From positions 1-64,000 of the forward strand of contig JAHHHM010000005.1 in the NCBI GenBank assembly GCA_019359355.1: 64,000 nt of DNA, given 5' to 3'. Under the pieces are notes generated by a model, which saw nothing but the letters and a program-made list of their open reading frames with translations, had not been told where the DNA came from and searched no databases. Position 1 is the first letter of the stretch, and each line of letters begins with the position of its first letter. Positions 25,132-34,018 of the stretch are shown here, in pieces. The position numbers and the translations under genes were made by a program. The stretch comes from Microcoleus vaginatus WJT46-NPBG5. Its GTDB lineage: Bacteria; Cyanobacteriota; Cyanobacteriia; Cyanobacteriales; Oscillatoriaceae.

Positions 25132-26928
25132 ATGCAAAAGGCAAAAATTCTTTTCGTTACTTTTGCCTTTTTATTTTTTAATTGCCTGATCTTAACCGGC
25201 TGTCAATCAACCTCCCTGACAACACCGGCAGCCAGAGGTTCCCAATTAGTAAGCGCCATCCTCAGCGATCCCAAAACCTTCAACTGGGCACTTAACCAAG
25301 AATTTCCGAATGTTTTTCTGTTCACGGGTGAGGGTTTAACCAAAGAAAATAGCCTAACTGGCGAAGTTGAGCCGGCACTCGCAGAATCCTGGACAATTTC
25401 CAAAGATAAACGACGGGTTGTTTTTACACTCAGAGAAAATTTGAAATGGTCTGACGGCACACCACTGACAACGGATGATGTGGTTTTCACCTACGAAAAA
25501 ATAGTTTTTAATCAAGCGATTCCGACAGATGCTAGAGATAGCCTCAAAATAGGAAATAGTGGTGCTTTTCCCAAACTCCGAAAGCTAGATGCTAGGCGGG
25601 TTGAATTTATTTTACCAGAGCCTTTCGCGCCATTTTTGCGGACTACAACAGGGCCACCCGATGGCGTTATCATTTTGCCAAAACACGCCCTCGAAGCTGC
25701 TGTCAGCACTAAAACTTCAGCGGGAACGCCTAAATTTCTCTCAACCTGGGGTGCCGGCACCAATCCTGCTGAAATTATTGTTAATGGCCCTTATTTAATT
25801 GAAAGTTATACTACAAGTGAGCGGGTGATATTTCGCCGCAATCCTTATTACTGGCAGCGCGATGCTCAGGGAAATCAATTGCCTTATATCGAGCGGGTGA
25901 TCTGGCAAATTACAGATAGCATGGATACGCAATTGTTGCAGTTTCGCTCTCAAGATTTAGATACGACAGATGGCTGGGGACGAATGCGCCCTGAAGATTT
26001 TCCGCTGCTGAAACGAGAAGAAAAACGGGGAAATTTTAAAATCCATATAGCCGGCCCTAGACCTGGGACAAACTTTATTTCTTTTAACCTCAATAAAGGC
26101 CGGCGCAACGGACGCCCTTTAGTCGATCCTGCCAAATCTCGCTGGTTTAATACCGTAGCATTTAGACAAGCAATTGCCCATGCTATCGACCGGCAATCAA
26201 TGATCAACAACTCCTTGCGCGGTCTGGGAGAACTGCAAAACTCCCCGATTTCCGTGCAAAGTCCTTACTATATTTCTCCAAAAGAAGGGTTAAAAGTTTA
26301 CGATTACAATCCCGAAAAATCGAGAAAGTTGCTGCTCAGTGCAGGATTTAAATATAATCCCCAAGGACAACTCCTTGATCAAGCCGGCAACCGAGTTCGC
26401 TTCACACTGATGACGAATGCTGAAAATCAGACTCGCGTGGCGATGGGAGCGCAAATTAAGCAAAACTTAAGCAAAATAGGCATTCAAGTAGATTTCAGCC
26501 CCATCGCCTTCAGTACGCTCGTAGATAAGCTTTCTGACACGTTAGACTGGGAATGTTATCTCTTAGGATTCACCGGCGGCACAGAGCCTCATAATGGTGC
26601 AAATGTCTGGTTGCCTGACGGGGGGTTGCACAGCTTCAATCAAAAACCCTTATCCGGAAAACCGGCAATTGAAGGGCATGAAGTGGCAGATTGGGAGCAG
26701 AAAATTGGTGACCTTTATATTAAAGCAGCTCAAGAGTTAGATGAAACGAAGCGTAAAGCAATTTATGCCGAAACTCAGCAGTTAACTCAAGAATATTTAC
26801 CTATGATTTATCTGGTTAATCCCTTATCAATGGCGGCAATTCGAGAGCGGGTGGAAGGCGTTAAATATACTTCACTAGGAGGGGCATTTTGGAATATCGC
26901 TAAACTTAAAATTAAAAATAAAGATTAA
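25132..26928 (+). CDS. ABC transporter substrate-binding lipoprotein, family 5 (copy 2)
   Basis: 598 residues from the ATG at 25132, 29 bases after copy 1, and clearly a tandem duplicate. It has the lipobox NCLILTGC and the same family-5 motifs: NLKWSDGTPLTTDDVVFTYE, FRQAIAHAIDRQSMINN and YDYNPEKSRKLLLSAGFKYN. It differs from copy 1 in the binding region, for example VWLPDGGLHSFNQKP against TWLTKGGLHAFNLGP, and by an insert TTDGWGRMRPEDF, which may shift ligand preference. The frame is open upstream to 25069, overlapping copy 1, but only the ATG at 25132 gives a proper signal peptide. Confidence 0.9.
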   Translation: MQKAKILFVTFAFLFFNCLILTGCQSTSLTTPAARGSQLVSAILSDPKTFNWALNQEFPNVFLFTGEGLTKENSLTGEVEPALAESWTISKDKRRVVFTLRENLKWSDGTPLTTDDVVFTYEKIVFNQAIPTDARDSLKIGNSGAFPKLRKLDARRVEFILPEPFAPFLRTTTGPPDGVIILPKHALEAAVSTKTSAGTPKFLSTWGAGTNPAEIIVNGPYLIESYTTSERVIFRRNPYYWQRDAQGNQLPYIERVIWQITDSMDTQLLQFRSQDLDTTDGWGRMRPEDFPLLKREEKRGNFKIHIAGPRPGTNFISFNLNKGRRNGRPLVDPAKSRWFNTVAFRQAIAHAIDRQSMINNSLRGLGELQNSPISVQSPYYISPKEGLKVYDYNPEKSRKLLLSAGFKYNPQGQLLDQAGNRVRFTLMTNAENQTRVAMGAQIKQNLSKIGIQVDFSPIAFSTLVDKLSDTLDWECYLLGFTGGTEPHNGANVWLPDGGLHSFNQKPLSGKPAIEGHEVADWEQKIGDLYIKAAQELDETKRKAIYAETQQLTQEYLPMIYLVNPLSMAAIRERVEGVKYTSLGGAFWNIAKLKIKNKD

Positions 26929-27124
26929 TAATTTAAGGTTAATTTTTGCGAATCCAAAAAAACTCAGAACGAGCCATAAACAACAATAGGTTTGAACCTC
27001 TATTTTTGCGTTTTCTTCTGATTTGCCTGCAAATTGTATAGCAGATTCCTACCCAATTGCCGTTTGTTGAGCGAAGATTGGGAGAGCACAGAAGAGGGGA
27101 GTCGGAGAGCAGGGGGGCAGGAGC

Positions 27125-28795
27125 GTGTACCGGGAAATTTTTACTTTGGATGAGTCACACGGTCGAGATCGCCGGACTGACCGCCGGCTGGAACAGCTTT
27201 GGGTTTTGGGGCTATTTTTGGCAGCGGTTCTTCTTTATGGGATGAACCTGGGTGAGTTGCCGCTGCGAGATTGGGATGAAGGAATTGTCGCTCAAGTCGC
27301 CCGTGATATTGGGCGCGGGGATTTGAACTGGCTTTACCCAACCCTAGCCGGCGAACCGTATTTCAATAAACCTCCCCTGGTACATCTGCTAATTGCGATT
27401 GCCTATAAATTCGGGGGTGTCAGTGAGTGGACAACTCGCTGGCCACCGGCAATGCTATGTGCGATGAGTGTACCTCTGCTTTATTGGATCGGTCGTGAAG
27501 TTTTTCCGCGTAGGACGCCGGCATTGTTTGCAGCGCTGAGTTACCTGACGCTGTTGCCGGTGGTGCGCCACGGACGGTTAGCGATGCTGGATGGGCCGGT
27601 GTTGTGTTTTTTCTTGCTGATGGTGTGGTGTGTGCTGCGGACGCGGCGAGATTTACGCTGGGCATTAGGTGCCGGCATTGGTTTAGGACTGATTTGTTTG
27701 ACCAAAGGCATTTTGGGGTTATTACTAGGCGCAATTGCCGCGATTTTTATCGCCTGGGATACCCCACGACTCCTCAAGTCTGGGTATATGTGGACCGGCC
27801 TGCTGTTAGGTATCAGTCCAGCAATTGCTTGGTATGTCGCGCAATGGCAGCACTATGACCAACAATTCATCACCGCCCATCTGATCAACCAATCCTTCAA
27901 TCGCATTTCAGCCCAGGTCGAGGGGAACACCGGCCCTCCTTGGTACTATCTCCTAGAAATTTTGAAATATAGCTGGCCCTGGGGGCTATTTTGGCCGCAG
28001 GGGTTGCGCTTAGCCTGGGAAAATCGCAATATGGGCTGGGCTAAATTAGTGCTGGTTTGGAGTGGGGTTTATCTGCTGGCCATTTCGCTGATGAGCACGA
28101 AACTTCCCTGGTATGTATTGCCGGTTTATCCAGCCTTGGCACTTGCCGGCGGTGCTCAGTTGGCTGAAATTTGGCACCGGCGCAGCGACAACTATCGACT
28201 TTCAAGACAGGAAGCAACACCTTTTGCGCCTGACTCATCTGTAGTGTATTCCCGGCGATGGGTGCTTATTTTTGCACTCTTGGCTGTTGTGGGTTGGGCC
28301 GGCTGCCTTTATTTTGGTTGGTTTGCCCCTGTGCCGGCAGAAGATTTGCAGCTCACCTTGGGGTGTTTTGGTTTAACCATGACTGTTGTGGCTATTCTCA
28401 CTTACCGGCAAAACCCGCAATTTATTTTAATTTTATTTTGGGGCACTTATGTTTCCCTCACAGTGTTCACGGCTTCTAACCACTGGGTTTGGGAATTAGG
28501 GGAAGATTATCCGGTTAAGCCGGTTGCCCAAATTATTGCGGAAGACACCCCAAAGGGTAAGGATATTTATACCTCTCATCCCTACAGCCGGCCATCTCTC
28601 GATTTTTATAGTGATCGCAAAGTTATTCCTGCTGAGCTTGAAGAAATCCGCCGACACTGGCAGGATGATTCTCAACCGTATTTACTGCTTGATCGAGACA
28701 ATCTCAAAAAGCTCGATTTAAAGGAAATGTTGTGGGTGGGAAGCGCTGGCGATTGGACTCTGGTAACGCGAGATCACCCGAAAAAAGACAGATAA
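27125..28795 (+). CDS. ArnT/PMT-like glycosyltransferase (GT39-type), multi-spanning
   Basis: 556 residues from a GTG at 27125; a start at MNLGELPL (27242) would remove the first membrane span, so the upstream start is preferred. LPLRDWDEGIVAQVARDI carries the catalytic acidic pair (DE) of the first outside loop, as in ArnT and protein O-mannosyltransferases. GEPYFNKPPLVHLLIAI is also family-typical. About a dozen spans follow, then a soluble end with DFYSDRKVIPAELEEI. These enzymes move a sugar from a polyprenyl-phosphate carrier to lipid or protein on the outer face of the inner membrane; the target is unknown. The 196-base gap before it is gene-free. Confidence 0.85.
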   Translation: MYREIFTLDESHGRDRRTDRRLEQLWVLGLFLAAVLLYGMNLGELPLRDWDEGIVAQVARDIGRGDLNWLYPTLAGEPYFNKPPLVHLLIAIAYKFGGVSEWTTRWPPAMLCAMSVPLLYWIGREVFPRRTPALFAALSYLTLLPVVRHGRLAMLDGPVLCFFLLMVWCVLRTRRDLRWALGAGIGLGLICLTKGILGLLLGAIAAIFIAWDTPRLLKSGYMWTGLLLGISPAIAWYVAQWQHYDQQFITAHLINQSFNRISAQVEGNTGPPWYYLLEILKYSWPWGLFWPQGLRLAWENRNMGWAKLVLVWSGVYLLAISLMSTKLPWYVLPVYPALALAGGAQLAEIWHRRSDNYRLSRQEATPFAPDSSVVYSRRWVLIFALLAVVGWAGCLYFGWFAPVPAEDLQLTLGCFGLTMTVVAILTYRQNPQFILILFWGTYVSLTVFTASNHWVWELGEDYPVKPVAQIIAEDTPKGKDIYTSHPYSRPSLDFYSDRKVIPAELEEIRRHWQDDSQPYLLLDRDNLKKLDLKEMLWVGSAGDWTLVTRDHPKKDR

Positions 28796-28870
28796 AGAGT
28801 ACCTGAAGCACTGAATTGTTTTAAAGAGTGCTTGCCGGTCATTCACCTATCTGAAGGAAGCTTGATATTA

Positions 28871-29041
28871 AAACACAGATCATTTATCTGCTGCCGGCAA
28901 GGTTTTCTAGAAAAAGAGTTTGATAATAAAGCCACAGATTCCCCAAGTGGAACTTGAATGACGAGTGCAGCACATTCAAGTTCCACCTGCGTCCACAGAT
29001 AAACACAGATAATTTATCTGCTGCCGGCAAGGTTTTCTAGA
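28871..29041. repeat. 41-base direct repeat, two copies flanking an inverted repeat
   Basis: Copies at 28871-28911 and 29001-29041 differ at one base. Each starts AAACACAGAT, passes through TTTATCTGCTGCCGGCAAGG and ends TTTTCTAGA. Between them is a perfect 14-base inverted repeat. The AAACACAGAT...TTATCTG word is part of a family dispersed through the window's spacers. No coding capacity is seen, and the block looks like a small repeat cassette downstream of the glycosyltransferase gene. Confidence 0.8.
28947..28986. repeat. Perfect 14-base inverted repeat (stem-loop)
   Basis: GTGGAACTTGAATG (28947-28960) and CATTCAAGTTCCAC (28973-28986) are perfect reverse complements with a 12-base spacer. 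It lies between the two 41-base direct repeats and between convergent genes. No T run follows on either strand, so a transcription terminator is only one possibility. Confidence 0.75.
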
Positions 29042-29066
29042 TAAGAGATTAGCCAAAGCGATTGCT

Positions 29067-29912
29067 TTATGAGGTCGAAATTGCCTCAGTTGTTGGGGCG
29101 AGTACGTCTTGCGGTGAAGCGTTTTCGTTTAGCACCGGCTCGATAAAAAGCTGCATTTGATCCATCTGCACCGGCCCGAAAATTGTTGCAAAAGAAACAT
29201 CCGCTGCATCTCTGCCTGTACCGATGCGGACGGTTCCGTTAAGCGGCACTAACCGGGTGGCATCGAACAAATACCAGCGATCCCCTAAATACGCTTCAAA
29301 ATAAGCGTGAAAATCCGGTGGATTTAAGCCATAAGCGTATCCTCCAACAAAGCGTGCTGGAATATTTAAAGCCCGACAAAAAGCAATACCTAAATGGGCG
29401 AAATCCCGACAAACACCGGCTCGTTCCGTGGCCGTATCATAAGCTGATGTTTGGGAGTCTGTACTGCCAGATAAATAGGCAACTTTGTCATAAATCCAAT
29501 TGCAAATGGCTGTGACTCTAGAATACCCCGGCAGTAGATCTCCAAATTCACTCTGCGCCAGTTGCATCAATTTATCTGACTGGCAGTAGCGGCTAGGAAA
29601 AAGAAAGGGTACGACTTCTAGGGGTAACTCAGCCGGCGGAACTTCTAGAATCTCACCAGGATTGGCGTAAAATTGGGAAACTTCAACGGTTGCTTGATAA
29701 GAGACTTGTAACTTGCCTGCCGGTGCGTTGAGTCGGAAATATCGATTGTCAGAAACAGGAGAAAGCAACTCGTCAAAATCTTGTTGGGGTTCTATCTTTA
29801 GGGTTTCCTGACAAATTTTTTGATGGTCGCTGTCGCCTGCTCTGATATTAAACACGAAGGTGCTGAATTGGGCAATTTGATAGTTTAATTGACAGCCAAG
29901 GCGAAGTTTCAT
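29067..29912 (-). CDS. Transglutaminase-like domain protein
   Basis: 281 residues with the papain-like catalytic triad of bacterial transglutaminase-core proteins: C168 in AGVCRDFAHLGIAFCRALNI, H202 in PPDFHAYFEAYLG and D217 in WYLFDATRLVP. The N-terminal part (YFRLNAPAGKLQVSYQATVE) is the usual beta-rich domain before the core. No signal peptide is seen, so it is likely cytosolic. Such proteins act as cysteine proteases or amidases; the substrate is unknown. It is convergent with the glycosyltransferase gene across the repeat block. Confidence 0.85.
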   Translation of the reverse strand: MKLRLGCQLNYQIAQFSTFVFNIRAGDSDHQKICQETLKIEPQQDFDELLSPVSDNRYFRLNAPAGKLQVSYQATVEVSQFYANPGEILEVPPAELPLEVVPFLFPSRYCQSDKLMQLAQSEFGDLLPGYSRVTAICNWIYDKVAYLSGSTDSQTSAYDTATERAGVCRDFAHLGIAFCRALNIPARFVGGYAYGLNPPDFHAYFEAYLGDRWYLFDATRLVPLNGTVRIGTGRDAADVSFATIFGPVQMDQMQLFIEPVLNENASPQDVLAPTTEAISTS

Positions 29913-30079
29913 AGTTGCACCGAATTACAAAAATGAGTGCTGCTCATCTCTAGGATCTATTATTTTGACAAATTTTTGCCGGCCTTGGCTGGATAAGTTA
30001 ACAAACGCCGATATTTAGGGATAAACCCACCGGCAGGGAATGAACTTGTTGATGCCGGTGGAATCAAAAGCTGATCGAA

Positions 30080-31417
30080 TTAGGAAAGGAGGCTTAACCC
30101 TGGATCGTCTGAAGTGACTGAGAAGAAAGAACCTTGAATGCTGACGGATGTCACACTCATCGCTACGCCCAAAAATTCACCGCTTGCGGCTAGTTTAATC
30201 GTGGTATCGCTGACGCCATCTAGGTCAATATCAATATCCTCAAAGCTCAAGTCCGCTACTGTTAAGCCGTCTGTCAGCCCGATCCGATCACCTTCAACCA
30301 GAGCGAAGTCAGTAATGCGGGAGACTGAACTGATGTCAAATTTCCCAACTGCCACATCCCGCCTGAGAACATAAGAGTCTGCACCTTCATCGCCGGTTAG
30401 GCTATCTGAGCCAAAATCGCCGAACAGGAAATCATTGCCTTGTCCGCCAGTGACCAAATCATTGCCTTTGCCACCGCGCACATAGTCTTCACCCTCATCC
30501 CCTGAGACCCAGTCATCGGCCATATTTCCGTTGAGGATATCATTGCTTTGGCCGCCGAAAACCTGATCGCTATCGTCGTCACCCACCAAGTAGTCAACGC
30601 CGTTGTATCCAACGAGAAAGTCTGCACCACCGCCGCCGTTGACGACATCATTCTCAAAGGTGCCGAAAACTCGGTCGTTGCCGGCAAAAGCCCGCACGCC
30701 GCCTTGATATTGACCGGCATCTAATAAATTAGAAATTTCAATGGTTTCGCCGGCATCAGACAAATCATAAAAATTGGCATTGATATAGCCAATTGCAATC
30801 ACAGTTGTCACACTCCTGTAAGTAAACAGGAGGTCATAATCTTGAATAATTGTAGAGGTGACAACCGGCGCAATTCTGCCATACAGTGAAGCAGTGGCTA
30901 CGGTTTCTTCGGGTGAGTTAAATTGGCTCGTGAATTGGTTGCCACCATCCGCTGAAAAACCAAACAATTCGAGCGTGTATTGTTTACCGTCAAAGTTAAA
31001 TGATTGACGGCTCAGACCCCCTGTGGAAAACCGCAGCCGATCACCATCCTGAACTGGATCGCCGGTGCTGTTCGGCGTGTTGAAGATGTTAAATAAGAAG
31101 TCAAAGTTTGTTTGGCCAGTTACCGGAGAGTTTAAGGCCAGAGAAACACTGAGGGGGAAATCGCCATTAAAAAGCCTATTAGTGATTCCGTTACGGTAAG
31201 TCAATTCTCCTAGGCTGAAGAGACCACCTGTTTCAGCGCTAAAACTCTCGCCGTCATATTGAACGTAGCTGGTGAAGCTGTCCTGTGCCGCTGTTCCCCA
31301 AGTCAGCCGGTTGTTCGTGCCACTATTTTGATTGGTTAGCGAAATCACCGCTCTGGGGTTTGGCTCAGATGGCTCTCCAAACTGCCCGAACGAATTTCCT
31401 GTAAAGGTGGTTGCCAT
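30080..31417 (-). CDS. RTX-type calcium-binding protein with choice-of-anchor-K-like N-terminus
   Basis: 445 residues, acidic, no signal peptide. The N-terminal half (TTFTGNSFGQFGEP, NNRLTWGT, GDRLRFSTGG, FDGKQYTLELFGF) resembles the choice-of-anchor-K type extracellular domain. Residues of about 245-345 are glycine/aspartate nonapeptide repeats of the RTX kind: VVNGGGGADFLVGYNG, QSNDILNGNMADDWVSGD, GKGNDLVTGGQGNDFLFGD. These form a calcium-bound parallel beta-roll. The C-terminus would carry a type I secretion signal. No HlyB/HlyD pair is adjacent, but an exporter pair of the DevC/DevA class starts 1 kb away on the other strand; a link is only an idea. Confidence 0.82.
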   Translation of the reverse strand: MATTFTGNSFGQFGEPSEPNPRAVISLTNQNSGTNNRLTWGTAAQDSFTSYVQYDGESFSAETGGLFSLGELTYRNGITNRLFNGDFPLSVSLALNSPVTGQTNFDFLFNIFNTPNSTGDPVQDGDRLRFSTGGLSRQSFNFDGKQYTLELFGFSADGGNQFTSQFNSPEETVATASLYGRIAPVVTSTIIQDYDLLFTYRSVTTVIAIGYINANFYDLSDAGETIEISNLLDAGQYQGGVRAFAGNDRVFGTFENDVVNGGGGADFLVGYNGVDYLVGDDDSDQVFGGQSNDILNGNMADDWVSGDEGEDYVRGGKGNDLVTGGQGNDFLFGDFGSDSLTGDEGADSYVLRRDVAVGKFDISSVSRITDFALVEGDRIGLTDGLTVADLSFEDIDIDLDGVSDTTIKLAASGEFLGVAMSVTSVSIQGSFFSVTSDDPGLSLLS

Positions 31418-32476
31418 AGTTGAATTCTCTCCCTGAAAAAAAATAACGACTTAAGAAATTCTAAGCTCCGTCATGATGTACCCTAGTTTACTGGAATTTA
31501 TCTGCAAAATCTATATTCAGGGCATAATAGGTGCAAAATTCTAGAGTTAAGTGCCCTAGAGTTTAAATTTTGTTTAAGACTTAAGTTTTCTAAAATATTT
31601 ATGCAAAATTTTATTTTTAAATGGTTTTTATTTTGTTAAATTTAAAGTTTTCTCGCATTTGAAGTAAACTCAATTGGCGCAACCTATCTTTTTTTAACTT
31701 TTTTAACAATGAATCGCGAAAAATTTTTACCCAAAGAACAACAATAGAAATCTAAAAAACTCTTAAAATTTAAAAATCAAGCGTATCTAACTGGTAATAT
31801 CATCTGTGTTTATCTGCCTATTACTAACGACGACTGCGCCCACATTTGCGTTATCTGTGTATGCCTAACGACAGACTGAGCAACATCTGCGTTTATCTGC
31901 GGTTAAAAAATCCACCAAAAATAAACGATTCAGACAAGCACACCGGCATGATAGGTGCCACCCCTTGGGCGCAGCCGGCCAACTGAGCTATCAAATCAAT
32001 AGCGCTCAATATCGCCCGCAACGTGGCTGTTCTATTAAATGTTGCCGGCGCAGACGGTACACCTATTAGCAAACAACGATCAGCCGTCGCCCCTGGAACC
32101 TTAAGCGGCTGCAGAAAACCAGGGAATATCCTAGCAAAGTTTACAAATAGTTATAATGTATTAAAAATAGAGCATAGTAACGCTCAGGCTGCTTTACAGA
32201 GTAAAATCGTCATTTTCTTAGACACGCAGCCGGCTCAGCGTTCACATTTGCAAGCATCTAAAATCACCTGATTGGGTGATTCTAATAGAGGAAGTGACAA
32301 AATCCTGACCCAGAGTAACCTAGAAAGCAATCCTGAGCTTCAGCTAGGAACTCAGAATAAAACGATTGGCAGCCAGCAGATTGATTAATCCTGAAAACAC
32401 AACTGCGCCGGCACAACCTTAAAAAGGAACAGCCTCACAGATCGCATCTTGCCTTATCGATAGAGCAAAACCCAGC
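31418..32476. other. Long AT-rich divergent intergenic region with dispersed repeats
   Basis: About 1.06 kb between the divergent RTX and DevC-like genes. 31480-31760 is AT-rich with many T and A runs. 31801-31915 carries three copies of the dispersed repeat: ATCTGTGTTTATCTGCC (31802), GCGTTATCTGTGTATGCC (31848) and ATCTGCGTTTATCTGCGGTT (31884). An 82-codon frame at 32023-32271 has no recognisable domain and is not called. Promoters for both flanking genes must lie here. Confidence 0.5.
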
Positions 32477-33826
32477 ATGGCTTCAATTGCGCGTAAAAAC
32501 TTATTTGAAGACATTCCTCGCTTCCTCGTTGCTCAAGCTGGGATTATGTTTGCGGTGAGCTTAGTCACGATCCAAACCGGCATCCTTAATGGATTTACAC
32601 GCTCTAGCGCCCTCGTTATCGATCAATCCAAAGCCGATATTTGGGTGGCTTCAAAATACATGGTGAACTTTGAACTCACCCTTCCCCTCTCTTACGAGCA
32701 AGTCGCCCAAACGCAAAAAATAGCCGGTGTCGAGCGAGCAGAAGCACTTCACGTAAAAGCCTCGATCTGGCGCGATCCGTTGGGGACAATATCTCTGGTG
32801 AGAGTCATTGGATTTAACCCAGAAGGGCAATTATTTGCACCCCAACCGATTGAACGGGGAAGCCTGAGTTTCCTCAAAGAACCTTACACCGTCATGGTGG
32901 ACAAAAGCACCTTAAAATCCCTGAACGTGCAATGGGTGGGTGATGAGGTTGAAGTCGGAGCCTTTCCAGCTCGGTTGGTGGGTTGGACAACCGGCACTCA
33001 ATCAATCGTCTCCAGTGCTTTTATGTACACCTCACTGGAAAACGCTAACGTCTATGTCAATTCCACTCCCGCCTCAGTAAACCTCGCTGCCACACCGGAA
33101 AATCTCACGCCTGAGCAGATCCGAGCATTAGCCGCCACAGGTCAAATCGATCCAGCGCTCGCTGAACAGCTAGCCAGTTTACCACCAGAAAAGCTTAAAG
33201 AATTAGCGGCCACCAAGGAATTTAAGCAGAAGTTGGAAACCGCTGCATCTGACAAGGGAAAGCGGGCAGCACCCAGAAAATTAGCTGCCAAAGATCAGAT
33301 CGCTTATGTGTTGGTAAAACCCAAAGCCGGCTACGATCTGCAGACACTCAAACGAGATCTTGAAGCCGCTTTGCCAAACACACGAGCCTATACGCGGGCT
33401 GAAATGGCACAGCACACTCGAAATTACTGGTTGCAGCGAACTGGAATTGGCTTCATCTTAGGATTAGGGGCGGCAGTCGGTATCCTGGTAGGCACCGTCA
33501 TTGTCGGTCAGATCCTTTACGCCTCAGCATCCGACCATATTAAAGAATTTGGCACTCTCAAAGCGATGGGTGCATCTGATTCTGTAATTTACGGCATTAT
33601 TGTGGAGCAAGCGTTATGGATGGCAGTTTTAGGTTATGTCCCCGGTATGCTGGTGTGCTGGGGACTGGGCAATTGGACTTTAGCAACTCAGGGAATCATG
33701 ATTTTAATTACACCGACAAGCGCCGGCATTGTCTTTGGGATCACCGTGTTGATGTGTGTTAGTTCAGCGATGTTTGCGATTCAAAAAGTCACTCGTGTCG
33801 ATCCCGCTATTGTATTCAAGGCATGA
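32477..33826 (+). CDS. DevC-like ABC exporter permease (FtsX/MacB type) with extra periplasmic insertion
   Basis: 449 residues. The N-terminal helix region is RFLVAQAGIMFAVSLVTIQTG, followed by a periplasmic MacB-PCD-like domain (DIWVASKYMVNFELTLPLS, FGVE-type sites). Three C-terminal spans with IKEFGTLKAMGASDSVIYGI and the end RVDPAIVFKA are typical of DevC, the heterocyst-type glycolipid/TolC-linked exporter permease. Family members are about 385-390 long. The excess is a hydrophilic helical block at about residues 200-270 (ENLTPEQIRALAATGQIDPA, LASLPPEKLKELAATKEF, ending KGKRAAPRKLAAKDQ). A DevB-like membrane fusion gene is missing upstream. The ATPase gene follows after 192 bases. Confidence 0.85.
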   Translation: MASIARKNLFEDIPRFLVAQAGIMFAVSLVTIQTGILNGFTRSSALVIDQSKADIWVASKYMVNFELTLPLSYEQVAQTQKIAGVERAEALHVKASIWRDPLGTISLVRVIGFNPEGQLFAPQPIERGSLSFLKEPYTVMVDKSTLKSLNVQWVGDEVEVGAFPARLVGWTTGTQSIVSSAFMYTSLENANVYVNSTPASVNLAATPENLTPEQIRALAATGQIDPALAEQLASLPPEKLKELAATKEFKQKLETAASDKGKRAAPRKLAAKDQIAYVLVKPKAGYDLQTLKRDLEAALPNTRAYTRAEMAQHTRNYWLQRTGIGFILGLGAAVGILVGTVIVGQILYASASDHIKEFGTLKAMGASDSVIYGIIVEQALWMAVLGYVPGMLVCWGLGNWTLATQGIMILITPTSAGIVFGITVLMCVSSAMFAIQKVTRVDPAIVFKA

Positions 33827-34018
33827 CACTTAAAATTCTGGCCGGCGTCTTGATAGATGTAGCGCTCTCAATGCTGTTAAATACCAGTATTTGATGGGGT
33901 TAAACTCCGGATTTATCTCTGATGATTTTGGAGTTAATAGGAACCGCTAAACCTCATATTAAATTTTTCTCTTTCTCTCTTGCTAGCTGAGCCAGTCTCA
34001 TCAAAACTTTAATAATAT

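Noticed and set aside
32023-32271. 82-codon open frame on the plus strand in the long spacer before the DevC-like gene
   Set aside because: No homology I recognise, no ribosome-binding site pattern, and the region is full of repeats.
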